Source: Methylobacter psychrophilus (GTDB lineage: Bacteria > Pseudomonadota > Gammaproteobacteria > Methylococcales > Methylomonadaceae). Taken from it: DNA of 64,000 nucleotides. Each line of letters opens with the position of its first letter. Position 1 is the stretch's first letter. The stretch covers positions 1 through 64,000 of the forward strand of contig NZ_JAOEGU010000016.1 of assembly GCF_025583945.1 (NCBI RefSeq), read 5' to 3'. The position numbers and the translations under genes were made by a program. Shown here piece after piece: positions 42,117 through 50,130 of this stretch. Below the pieces are notes generated by a model. That model did not search any database. It was not told the origin of the DNA and worked only from the letters and a program-made list of their open reading frames with translations.

Positions 42117-43748
42117 ATGAACTCACCTAATAATAAAGTTCCAGTAGCTGACGCATATTTTTGCCAGCAATCCGTGTGGTCCGGCATTGACGCTCAAACC
42201 ACCCATCATCAAGTGCTGACTATTGATCGGATCAAACCCTATGATCGCAATCCCCGACGCACTATCAATCCTCTTTATAACGAAATCAAGGCATCTATCC
42301 GGGCAAAATGCGGTTTAAATAGCCTGCTCACCGTGACCCAACGCCCTGAAGATACCGATTATATGGTCGCAGCAGGCGGTAATACCCGTCTGTTGATCCT
42401 CAAGGAGTTGTGGGCAGAACTGACACTTGATTGTTTTTATCATATTCATTGCCTGGTGGTACCTTGGCTATCAGATAGCCAAGCTCTGAGCGCGCATCTC
42501 ATTGAAAATGAACTACGTGGCGAGATGACCCTGATTGACAAAGCCTTGGCGCTACGCGACCTCAAGATCCAGTTAGAACATGAACGTGGCCAGTCCTTGT
42601 CTGGCCGGGAATTTTCCCGGCGACTCAAACAGTTGGGCTACCCGATCTCGCCCCGGCAATTAACCCGGTTTAATTACGCCGCAGAGCGTTTGGAGCCTTT
42701 AATTCCGATCGCTCTGGCAGCCGGTCTAGGTAGCTTCTCCATCGAGAAGCTACGCAAAATTGAGGCCGCGTACAGTAAATGCCTCGAAAATTTCGACAGC
42801 ACCCAATCTTTTGAGCCTCTGTTTGCCCAGACACTGTTGAAATATGATAGTGAATGCCTGGATTTCGAAGCGCTTGAGTGCACACTGAACAATCATATCG
42901 CGGTCAACACAGGGCAACCGTTCAGCAATGTCCGACTGCGAGTAGAAGCCCTGATGCTTGACGTTTCGGAAAGCGAGCCGTGTGAATTCTCAGCCCTTGG
43001 AGATCTGGCCATTGAACCTGCGATTAGCGCTAAACTGGTTCAGCCTGTCCAGACAGTCACGACTCCGGCACTGCCCACAAATCCTGGACATGAAAACCCT
43101 CAAAAAGAACCAACGGGTAATTTTGATCGTTTATCCAACCAATCACCCGAAAAAAGTGCCGAGGGCTCCGATAACGGATTGGATCAACCGTTACCTTTTA
43201 TAACAGCCCCGACAATAAACACGCCATTGCATTTGACCGATCTTATGTCTTTACGCAATCGCTGCTACGACCTGGCCCAACAGATTTCAAGCAACCTCCC
43301 TTTACCCTTAGCCGTAAAACCTTGGCAACAAGGTTACGGCTTTTATCTGGATCTTCCTGAGCAGCCAATACAGGATGAAATGCTGTATTTTGTATTCTGG
43401 CTCTTGATAGGCTTGTCTGAACAACACTTCTCCATGGAGCGAGTAAAACTGGCACAGGATATGAAATTTGCCCAGCTGATCCTGACAGACCAAGAGCGAA
43501 ATGCTTATGCTGTGGTCGGGTCACCTGCCCCACTTGCAAACCTTGGTCACAGCGTCTTCTTAACAACCAAGTTCCCGGAAAACGCTTTGGTGACGTTATT
43601 TCAATTGATTCAACTGAGCCGCCAAATCCGTTTTTCCTTCAGGGAATCGGATATTTTTGAATGTATTACGCTTGAACAAATTCGGCTACGCGACCAGATC
43701 GCCAAGGTGGCCGATTATCAAATCACTGAAGGAGATAATGATGAATAG
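42117..43748 (+). CDS. ParB-family protein of an SPI-7/PFGI-1-class integrating element
   Basis: This 543-residue protein has a ParB-like nuclease/partition N-terminus (VLTIDRIKPYDRNPRRTIN, AAGGNTRLLILKELW, AHLIENELRGEMTLIDKALAL) and a helix-turn-helix region (SGREFSRRLKQLGYPISPRQLTRF). A long, Pro-rich linker and a poorly known C-terminal domain follow. Length and architecture match the ParB-like protein of PFGI-1-class integrating conjugative elements rather than chromosomal ParB (about 300 residues). The next two genes belong to the same element class, but the DnaB and ParA genes usually upstream are missing. Confidence 0.85.
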   Translation: MNSPNNKVPVADAYFCQQSVWSGIDAQTTHHQVLTIDRIKPYDRNPRRTINPLYNEIKASIRAKCGLNSLLTVTQRPEDTDYMVAAGGNTRLLILKELWAELTLDCFYHIHCLVVPWLSDSQALSAHLIENELRGEMTLIDKALALRDLKIQLEHERGQSLSGREFSRRLKQLGYPISPRQLTRFNYAAERLEPLIPIALAAGLGSFSIEKLRKIEAAYSKCLENFDSTQSFEPLFAQTLLKYDSECLDFEALECTLNNHIAVNTGQPFSNVRLRVEALMLDVSESEPCEFSALGDLAIEPAISAKLVQPVQTVTTPALPTNPGHENPQKEPTGNFDRLSNQSPEKSAEGSDNGLDQPLPFITAPTINTPLHLTDLMSLRNRCYDLAQQISSNLPLPLAVKPWQQGYGFYLDLPEQPIQDEMLYFVFWLLIGLSEQHFSMERVKLAQDMKFAQLILTDQERNAYAVVGSPAPLANLGHSVFLTTKFPENALVTLFQLIQLSRQIRFSFRESDIFECITLEQIRLRDQIAKVADYQITEGDNDE

Positions 43749-44166
43749 TGTACCCAATTCCCCTATCGACGCTGATGATACCCATAACCCCAAAAAAAAG
43801 GAACGGCAGGTAATCATTGACATGGTCAAGGCCAACGTATCATTTCCGGTCATGGCACAATTAACCGGCATGAGTAAACCTAAGTTCACTCAGTTACAAC
43901 AGCAGTTAAATATTACGGAAAATACTATTGACCAGCCTGAATTGCCGATCCAAGCCAACCAACAACTAATCTGGTCAACCTGGAACCATAACAATAGTCT
44001 AAACGACAATTATCGCCTGCTGGTTGGTTACCCATCAACGACCTTCAAGATCAAGGCAATTTTAGCCGTTATTGACCTAATGGAGACAAGCATAGACCTG
44101 ACACCGGAATTACGCCAACCCTACGAACTTAATGAGCACTTGGCAGCAGGCCTGTCAGAGAATTGA
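43741..44166 (+). CDS. DUF2857-like protein of the integrating-element replication module
   Basis: This 141-residue protein occupies the place between the ParB-like and STY4528-like genes in SPI-7/PFGI-1-class elements. It has a helix-turn-helix-like part (SFPVMAQLTGMSKPKFTQLQ) and a conserved-looking LIWSTWNHNNSLNDNYRLLV stretch. The ATG at 43741 has GGAGATA at good spacing and lies inside the end of the ParB gene (eight-base overlap). Its molecular role is unknown; DNA binding is suggested by the helix-turn-helix. Confidence 0.75.
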   Translation: MNSVPNSPIDADDTHNPKKKERQVIIDMVKANVSFPVMAQLTGMSKPKFTQLQQQLNITENTIDQPELPIQANQQLIWSTWNHNNSLNDNYRLLVGYPSTTFKIKAILAVIDLMETSIDLTPELRQPYELNEHLAAGLSEN

Positions 44167-44218
44167 TCAACCCTTATTCGTAGCTCTTAAAACTTAACCA
44201 TTGGTGAGGTATTTCTCA

Positions 44219-45547
44219 ATGCCTGAATCAACATCAAATGCCTCCCTTGGGCAACGCCTGCGCGACCGTATCAAGGCCGACACCGAGGCCCAACAGGCAG
44301 CACAACAATTTGATACAACTGGCGATAACTTGTTGTTCATGGGGAACTGGCATGATGCCGTCCCTCGAGCACTTATCCTCGATCCTATTCTGCAATCCAC
44401 CGATAAATGCGTCTATCTGTTACTAAGGACGTATATATCCGCCCAGGGTACAAGCCGCATGCCTAGCTATGATGATATTGGGCGGTTGCTAAGTTTGAGC
44501 CGTGGCACCATTGCCCGATGCTTGCACATTCTCCGTGCCGCTCGCTGGATCACCCTATGTAATGCTCTACGTGAGGAAGCCACAGGGCGCTTCAAGGGCA
44601 ATGTCTATACCATTCATGATGAAGTATTAAGTATAGAGGAAGCCGTAGTTCTTGATGGCCACTATATAGAGGCGCTGGAAGATATGGAAAAAAACCATGG
44701 TCATCACCGGGTGCGCAGGGTTGCCTACGCAGTCCTGGAGGCTATCCGTGGAAAACTGAACCAGAATGATGCTGCTGATCCGCTCAATGGGCTGATACCT
44801 TATCAACAGAGCGTAACAATATCCCGGTTTCTGGACTGGAGTCCAAATACCCAACTTATCAACCAAGCCGACTCCATAGATAAACAAAATAATGACCGGG
44901 TTCAAAAGTTAAACTCGGAAAATTCCGCAGTTCAAGTTTTAGACAAGGATAATAAAAACTATAAAATACAATCACTTAATAATTCAGCTCAAAAAGTAGA
45001 CTCGGTAAAAACTGATTGTAGTAGTAGTAATATAAATAATATTAAAACTACTACTACAAATTCTGAGTCGTTTGATAAAAAACCGTATGGATTCGAAAAA
45101 ACCAGTAAACAGCCGATAGATCCTGCCTTGATTTGGCCAACAGAACTGTCAGGCGATGCACGATGGATCGCCTGGCAATCATTGCGCAAGTGCCCACAGG
45201 AACTTCATCAAGATTTGCTGGATGAAATCGCCGCGAGAATGGCACCTTCCAGCCCACGAAAAATCAATAACGCGGCTGGATGGTTGGCATGGGCGAACAA
45301 GGAATTACGCGATGACGGTATTTATCCAATAACAAATTTAGGTATTAAACATCGCCAATTACGGGAACGTGAACAGCAAAGGCAACAAGCTGACGCAACC
45401 AATAAACAGGCTTTATCGCAACAAGGCCTTACCCTCATGGAAAAAAGCCAACAGAAAATAAAATCGAAACTGCAGGAAAACGAATACAAAAAAAATATTG
45501 CAGCACTTAGGTCGCAGTTACATGGCCAACATGAGGGAACACGTTAA
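44219..45547 (+). CDS. STY4528-like replication protein of a pathogenicity-island-type element
   Basis: The 442-residue protein resembles the STY4528 family, putative replication proteins of SPI-7-type islands. The N-terminal half has a winged-helix region (PSYDDIGRLLSLSRGTIARC, then LHILRAARWITLC), and the C-terminal third the SPRKINNAAGWLAWANKELRD motif. Between them is a low-complexity Asn/Ser/Thr-rich linker (about 235-300). I take the ATG at 44219 with GAGG nine bases upstream; a TTG at 44201 is less likely. Two palindromes follow 32 bases after the stop. Confidence 0.82.
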   Translation: MPESTSNASLGQRLRDRIKADTEAQQAAQQFDTTGDNLLFMGNWHDAVPRALILDPILQSTDKCVYLLLRTYISAQGTSRMPSYDDIGRLLSLSRGTIARCLHILRAARWITLCNALREEATGRFKGNVYTIHDEVLSIEEAVVLDGHYIEALEDMEKNHGHHRVRRVAYAVLEAIRGKLNQNDAADPLNGLIPYQQSVTISRFLDWSPNTQLINQADSIDKQNNDRVQKLNSENSAVQVLDKDNKNYKIQSLNNSAQKVDSVKTDCSSSNINNIKTTTTNSESFDKKPYGFEKTSKQPIDPALIWPTELSGDARWIAWQSLRKCPQELHQDLLDEIAARMAPSSPRKINNAAGWLAWANKELRDDGIYPITNLGIKHRQLREREQQRQQADATNKQALSQQGLTLMEKSQQKIKSKLQENEYKKNIAALRSQLHGQHEGTR

Positions 45548-45579
45548 TGTTTTGGCTGGGTATGGTCAATAAGGATTTG

Positions 45580-45604
45580 AAAGTGCGGCAGGCTGCCGCA
45601 CTTT
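45580..45604. repeat. Perfect 25-bp palindrome, first of a pair
   Basis: The arms AAAGTGCGGCAG and CTGCCGCACTTT are perfectly complementary around one central G. It is preceded by GGATTTG. Centre-to-centre distance to the second copy is 66 bases. As it follows the replication gene directly, it may be a ParB- or replication-protein binding site, or a terminator-like hairpin. Confidence 0.8.
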
Positions 45605-45645
45605 GCTGGACAAAAAATCCTGCTGTACTGCCTGTATTAGGATTT

Positions 45646-45670
45646 AAAGTGCGGCAGTCTGCCCCACTTT
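45646..45670. repeat. Near-perfect 25-bp palindrome, second of a pair
   Basis: The arms AAAGTGCGGCAG and CTGCCCCACTTT differ from perfect complementarity at one position; the centre is T. GGATTT again precedes it, so the repeated unit is longer than the palindrome itself. The shared flank argues for duplication or for a conserved protein-binding array. Confidence 0.8.
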
Positions 45671-46010
45671 GTCTCTTAGTTCAAGCACCATTACCCAAGC
45701 CAAGTGCTATCTGTCGACCCTGGCTTGTCCCCCGAACTAAATTTCTTCACTGGAACGGTGGGATTGCAATACCTGAACTCAACCTTGGAGGTATACATTG
45801 AGTCGTTGGACTATAACAATCCGCAGATCGTGTACATGTCGTGACTAATGATGGTTTCTTTGTGAACCTTGAAAACGTTAAGGAGACATCCGGAGATGGG
45901 CATCTCTAATAGGTGCGTTGTTAATATGTCGACAGCGCTGAGTTAAATAATGATCTACTGAATAATTTGTGTTCTGTTTATAAGGTCTGATTAATTAGAT
46001 AGGCTACAAA
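45671..46010. other. Non-coding stretch between palindromes and AlpA-like gene
   Basis: No gene is supported here. A promoter for the AlpA-like gene probably lies near its right end, but no clear motif stands out. Confidence 0.4.
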
Positions 46011-46205
46011 ATGACAACTCAAAAAGATAAAGAATTTCTAAAAATAAGCGATATGCTTATAAAGATGGGTGTTACTCGCACACAGTTTTGGAAAATGCGC
46101 AAGGCAGGCGATGTACCACCACCTGTTATAAAAAACCCCCAGATGTGGTTAGCTAGTAAAGTAACCGAATTTTATGAGGATCGGGCATCGCGAGAGCTTT
46201 CATGA
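46011..46205 (+). CDS. AlpA-like small helix-turn-helix regulator
   Basis: This 64-residue protein matches the AlpA/prophage-regulator type: a single MerR-like winged helix (LKISDMLIKMGVTRTQFWKM, then RKAGDVPPPV) followed by WLASKVTEFYEDRA. Such proteins act as excision or activation factors of islands and prophages. It lies at the end of the element remnant, close to the tRNA genes, where an excision regulator would be expected. No integrase is seen. Confidence 0.75.
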   Translation: MTTQKDKEFLKISDMLIKMGVTRTQFWKMRKAGDVPPPVIKNPQMWLASKVTEFYEDRASRELS

Positions 46206-46945
46206 GCAGAAATCTGACTAAACAAGCCCAACTTATCAGCACGACATAGTAAATCAGTCAATATACCGCTAAAAAACTAACGGGCTTAAAAAGCAGGCGT
46301 TTCAAGCGCAAGTGGCTATTGTTTATTTGACGTCGAAAGCGTACTTGACCAAAAAGACGCTTGGCTGAGAGTACAGGGTAATTGTCGCCGAATATCAAGA
46401 CCCTTTTTAATTGGCTGACAACCTTTATGCACAACGGCATGAAATGGTTGAAGGAACTACGCTATCAGGGTGCATGGATTGAAAAGTTTTGGGAAATACT
46501 AAACGCGGCGCAATGCACATGAGGTATTTTAAAATGTTTGAAGATCTTTATGATTCCGTTATAACGACCTTCAAAATGTATCAGCAAGATGCCAGTAAAT
46601 TTTTGTTATAAAAAAATGCACGAGGATTTTGCAATGACTACTTCATGCAAGGTGATGACATGGAAATTCTTTATCTGAGAAACTATATGTGGCTATCAAC
46701 CTCAAACGTAAGAAAAAATAAATGGAGGTTATTTTTTACGAGTTACCGTTTACTGATATTAACTTGAAGATTAATATTTTAATTCGATCAATTCGTTTGG
46801 CAACGGAATTGGATACTTCTAATTTATTCGTAATTGCAACATTTTGGACGCAAATCTTGCTTGCCTTGCGCAGAGGAATTAAAAAAATTAATTTTATTAG
46901 AGGTTATTTTAAGCCAAATCAAAGTGACCATGAAAGTGACCATCG
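46206..46945. other. Degenerate non-coding stretch next to the tRNA cluster
   Basis: About 740 bases without a supported gene. Short open frames occur on both strands but lack start signals or recognisable products. This probably contains the worn edge of the integrated element. Near its end, AAAGTGACCATG/AAAGTGACCATC forms a short direct repeat (about 46921-46943). Confidence 0.45.
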
Positions 46946-46983
46946 AAAAAAAAAGGCCTTAGGTAAAATTACCTAAGACCTTG
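46946..46983 (-). terminator. Rho-independent terminator of the tRNA operon
   Basis: On the minus strand AAGGTCTTAGGTAA pairs with TTACCTAAGGCCTT and is followed by a run of T. It lies eight bases downstream of tRNA-Asn and ends the tRNA-Ser/Arg/Asn transcript. Confidence 0.85.
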
Positions 46984-46990
46984 ATTTATT

Positions 46991-47066
46991 TGGCTCCCCC
47001 GGACGGGCTCGAACCGCCGACCTAGTGATTAACAGTCACCCGCTCTACCAACTGAGCTACAGGGGA
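46991..47066 (-). tRNA. tRNA-Asn (anticodon GTT)
   Basis: The 76-base gene folds into a cloverleaf with acceptor TCCCCTG paired to CGGGGGA, GTT in the loop of GACTGTTAATC, TTCGAGC in the T-loop and an encoded CCA. Its 3' end faces the accessory region, so it is a natural candidate for an integration site. Confidence 0.97.
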
Positions 47067-47085
47067 ATAAACTTGGTAAGTCCAA

Positions 47086-47162
47086 TGGTGCGCCCGGAGA
47101 GATTTGAACTCCCGACCGATCGGTTCGTAGCCGATTACTCTATCCAGCTGAGCTACGGGCGC
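47086..47162 (-). tRNA. tRNA-Arg (anticodon ACG)
   Basis: The 77-base gene has acceptor GCGCCCG/CGGGCGC, anticodon ACG in GGCTACGAACC, TTCAAAT in the T-loop and an encoded CCA. It lies 19 bases upstream of tRNA-Asn in the same transcript. Confidence 0.97.
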
Positions 47163-47234
47163 TTATTGAGCTAGTTATTATCTTTCTTTAAAGCTTTTAT
47201 GTCAATAATTAATTTAAAATATGACATTTTAAAA

Positions 47235-47326
47235 TGGTGGAGAGAGAGGGATTCGAACCCTCGATGGGAGTTAAAGCCCATACTCCCTTAGCAGGGGAGC
47301 GCCTTCAGCCGCTCGGCCATCTCTCC
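47235..47326 (-). tRNA. tRNA-Ser (anticodon GCT)
   Basis: The 92-base gene has acceptor GGAGAGA/TCTCTCC, anticodon GCT in CCTGCTAAGG, a long class II variable arm and an encoded CCA. It follows csrA by nine bases on the same strand. Confidence 0.97.
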
Positions 47327-47335
47327 TAAAACAGT

Positions 47336-47536
47336 TTACTCTTCGGAATCGTTGGAACTTGCAGACTCGGCTTGTTCTTTTTTAATTCTTTCGTAAATTT
47401 CTTCTCTATGAACAGATACATCTTTTGGTGCATTAACACCTATACGAACCTGATTTCCTTTCACTCCAAGGACAGTGACAGTAACCTCATCACCAATCAT
47501 TAAAGTCTCCCCTACTCGACGAGTCAATATAAGCAT
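47336..47536 (-). CDS. csrA: CsrA, carbon storage regulator
   Basis: CsrA is the RNA-binding translational regulator that binds GGA motifs in mRNA leaders. The protein is 66 residues with the conserved [18 protein letters not shown] start and the basic [20 protein letters not shown] segment, including Arg44 of the binding surface. The C-terminal tail is Ser/Glu-rich. A GGGAG ribosome binding site precedes the ATG. The tRNA-Ser gene follows after nine bases, an arrangement common in Gammaproteobacteria. Confidence 0.97.
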   Translation of the reverse strand: MLILTRRVGETLMIGDEVTVTVLGVKGNQVRIGVNAPKDVSVHREEIYERIKKEQAESASSNDSEE

Positions 47537-47800
47537 GGTTTCTCCCTAAATATGTATTAAAACTAAATGTTCTTACACAATGTCTGACTTAGATTCGACA
47601 GTATATCAGTTTTTCATATAAATAAAACCTAAAAATCATGCCATAGCACAAGAAACAATAGATTTACGTGCCAGCAGCTTTGTCTATTATGCCTACTATT
47701 GACTTAAGCAGTTAATTTTATAAGGAAAATAAAGATGTTAAATAAAAAAAGGAAAATTGATGATTTTATTATTTCTAAAAATCTATAGGGACTAAAATAC

Positions 47801-49153
47801 TTATTCTGCACTCCGTCTTGGATCAAAGGCATCTTGCACCGCATCGGCAAATAAATTGGCCGCCAATACCAAGGTAAACATAAATACAAAAGCCGCCGAT
47901 AAAGACCACCAAACAATAGGTTCACGAGCCATTTCCAAACGAGCACCATTAATCATATTACCCCAACTATAAGTGGTTGGATCAACACCTATATTAATAT
48001 ATGACAATACTGCTTCGGCCAAAACCAGTGAACTAAAATCCAGTACTACAGAGATTAAGACGATGTGCATGACATTGGGTAAAATATGGCGCAGTAAAAT
48101 CATGCTTTGTTTAACACCTAATGCGTGCGCGGCTTGCACATATTCGACCTCTCGAAGTTTCAGGGTTTCTGCCCTGAGTAATCGGCATAAACCAGTCCAA
48201 TTCGTCACACCAAGAATCAGGCAAAGAAATAACAGTCGCATATCGGCACGCACTATAACGCTGGTAAAATCCTGCTCATGATTCGCCATATAAACTTGAA
48301 CCATCAGTATCGACGCTGCAATAAGCAATACGCCAGGGATAGAGTTTAGCGTGGTATAAACATATTGAATCAAGTCGTCTACCCAACCACGAAAATAACC
48401 CGCCAGAATGCCAAAAACTATAGCCATCGGTAGCATGATGAGCGTTGTCAACGTACCCAGCACCAAACCGGTACGTATACTTTTTACTGCCTGATAAAAA
48501 ACATCCTCCCCTACTTTGTCGGTACCAAGGACATGATAATAAGCGGATAAATAAATCAGGGTATAACTAAACGATACGATGATAAATAAAACCGCCAAAA
48601 CTGATTTGGCAATTGAAGATAAAGCGAAAGCCTGATTTTTTTTACCTTGAGCGTTATAATTTATACCCAAATAACCCAGTATAAAAAAACCAGCCAAGCT
48701 TGCTCCTTGAGCAAAACCGTAACCGGTTTTTTTCAGGACATCAGCAAGCTGTTGAGCTTCAGGATTATCTAAATAGTTGCCGCCAAAAGTCAAACGGGGA
48801 TAGCCCCATTGGGTTGTACCATCCTCCAGAGCTATTATTTCTTTACTATAAAGCGTGGTGGCAAACGGGGCTGAATAGGTTTTTTCGCCATGCTCTCTCA
48901 ATGGCGTTGCCCAATAATCCAAGAGACTGATAATCTCATTATTTTTAGTATTGGCAGGTTTAAAATGCACTGAATCCAGCAAGCCAATAAGCACAAAAAA
49001 CAACAGCACCACCAAGGATGCCATACCAGCTTTACTGTGAGCTATTTTTTGTAAAGGACGTTTAATGTGTTCTTTACCACGCAGATAAATCACCAAGCCC
49101 AGTATGGCAAAGATCAGTATAAATATCAGGGCATCAGTCCATAAAACCACCAT
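47801..49153 (-). CDS. Peptide ABC transporter permease, OppC/DppC type
   Basis: This 450-residue inner-membrane protein is the second permease of an oligopeptide-type importer. It has an N-terminal helix, a periplasmic insert of more than 100 residues (about 60-165), and the binding-protein-dependent permease core with the EAA loop (AETLKLREVEYVQAAHALGV). The final ELxLAxNLFADAVQDAFDPR segment is typical. Its start overlaps the OppB stop by one base (ATGA). No ATP-binding gene follows; the next gene on the strand is across the gap to csrA, so the ATPase must be encoded elsewhere. Confidence 0.92.
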   Translation of the reverse strand: MVVLWTDALIFILIFAILGLVIYLRGKEHIKRPLQKIAHSKAGMASLVVLLFFVLIGLLDSVHFKPANTKNNEIISLLDYWATPLREHGEKTYSAPFATTLYSKEIIALEDGTTQWGYPRLTFGGNYLDNPEAQQLADVLKKTGYGFAQGASLAGFFILGYLGINYNAQGKKNQAFALSSIAKSVLAVLFIIVSFSYTLIYLSAYYHVLGTDKVGEDVFYQAVKSIRTGLVLGTLTTLIMLPMAIVFGILAGYFRGWVDDLIQYVYTTLNSIPGVLLIAASILMVQVYMANHEQDFTSVIVRADMRLLFLCLILGVTNWTGLCRLLRAETLKLREVEYVQAAHALGVKQSMILLRHILPNVMHIVLISVVLDFSSLVLAEAVLSYINIGVDPTTYSWGNMINGARLEMAREPIVWWSLSAAFVFMFTLVLAANLFADAVQDAFDPRRSAE

Positions 49154-50130
49154 CAGGACAATCTCACGCGTGGATCAACAAGAGTGTACGAAATATCAGT
49201 CAACAACAACCCAATCACGTATAAAACGGAGCCTAAAAAAACCATTGCTCGTACTATGGCGAAATCCTGGCTGTTAATCGCATCGATGGTATAACTACCT
49301 AATCCAGGAATACTAAAAAAAGATTCCATAATTAAACTACCCATAAATAACAGCGGCAAAATGACTACTACACCGGTTAAAACAGGAATCATGGCGTTAC
49401 GTAATACATGCCGAAACAAGGCTTGGGTTTCAGTCAAGCCTTTTGCTCTTGCCGTTCTTACGTAGTCTTTCTCAACCTCTTCTAAAAATAGTGTTCGGTA
49501 CCATCGAACACCCGAACCTATCCCTGAAAATACCCCAATCAAGACGGGTAACAGTAAAAACCTAATCGCGCCCACGCCATCCTCATAACCGGAAATAGGT
49601 ACCAACCTTAATAATTTGGCGATAAAAAACTGCCCGCCGATAATATAAAATAATGATGAAATTGACATTAAAATCACGCATAAGACAATGCCTGCTTGCT
49701 CCAGATAACTGCCCCGAAATAACACCATCATTAAGGCAAAACTGATATTAACCACCAAGCCGATACATAAGGTTGGTAATGCCAGAGCAAGACTTGGCCA
49801 CATACGCTCCTGAATATCCGCACCAATATTTCTACCGCTATCGGATACGCCAAAACGAAACAAAAACAAACCCACTGACTTTTGATAAAAAATAGTCCGG
49901 GTTATTTTTTCCTGGCGCTGCGCATCGCTATTCCATAAAAGCGGTACATCATAGCCATGTTGTTGCTTCCAATTGGTTACCGCCTGTTCAGTAACATGTT
50001 TTTGCCCCAATTGCATACGCGCCATGTCATTAGGGCTATTAACGACAAAAAACAGAACAAACGTTAAAACGTTAACGCCCATTAACAACGGGAAAGCATA
50101 TAAAAATCGTCGGATAATATAATTTATCAT
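49153..50130 (-). CDS. Peptide ABC transporter permease, OppB/DppB type
   Basis: This 325-residue protein has the OppB family layout: MINYIIRRFLYAFPLLMGVN start, six membrane helices, and the EAA-type loop (DYVRTARAKGLTETQALFRH). A C-terminal SQDFAIVRAMVFLGSVLYVI helix closes it. It forms the channel with the neighbouring OppC-type permease. It overlaps both neighbours by one to four bases, so all three genes are one operon. Confidence 0.93.
   Translation of the reverse strand: MINYIIRRFLYAFPLLMGVNVLTFVLFFVVNSPNDMARMQLGQKHVTEQAVTNWKQQHGYDVPLLWNSDAQRQEKITRTIFYQKSVGLFLFRFGVSDSGRNIGADIQERMWPSLALALPTLCIGLVVNISFALMMVLFRGSYLEQAGIVLCVILMSISSLFYIIGGQFFIAKLLRLVPISGYEDGVGAIRFLLLPVLIGVFSGIGSGVRWYRTLFLEEVEKDYVRTARAKGLTETQALFRHVLRNAMIPVLTGVVVILPLLFMGSLIMESFFSIPGLGSYTIDAINSQDFAIVRAMVFLGSVLYVIGLLLTDISYTLVDPRVRLS

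Noticed and set aside
42117-43748. Chromosomal ParB
   Set aside because: The protein is far longer than chromosomal ParB and its neighbours are island replication genes, not gidB or parA.
45580-45670. CRISPR-like repeat pair
   Set aside because: Only two units, each self-palindromic, with no spacer regularity and no cas genes in the window.
45547-45801. 84-codon frame directly after the STY4528-like gene
   Set aside because: It is built largely from the twin palindromes, lacks a ribosome binding site of its own and has no protein-like composition.
46258-46440. 60-codon minus-strand frame with basic residues, possible transposase scrap
   Set aside because: Too short and without a transposase motif; treated as degenerate sequence.
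1-46945. One single mobile element covering the whole accessory region
   Set aside because: IncP-type transfer genes and PFGI-1-class replication genes belong to different element families, and the receptor-P450-sensor block lies between them; no shared ends were seen.
46722-46976. 84-codon frame before the tRNA terminator
   Set aside because: It runs into the terminator of the tRNA operon, has no ribosome binding site and no recognisable domain.
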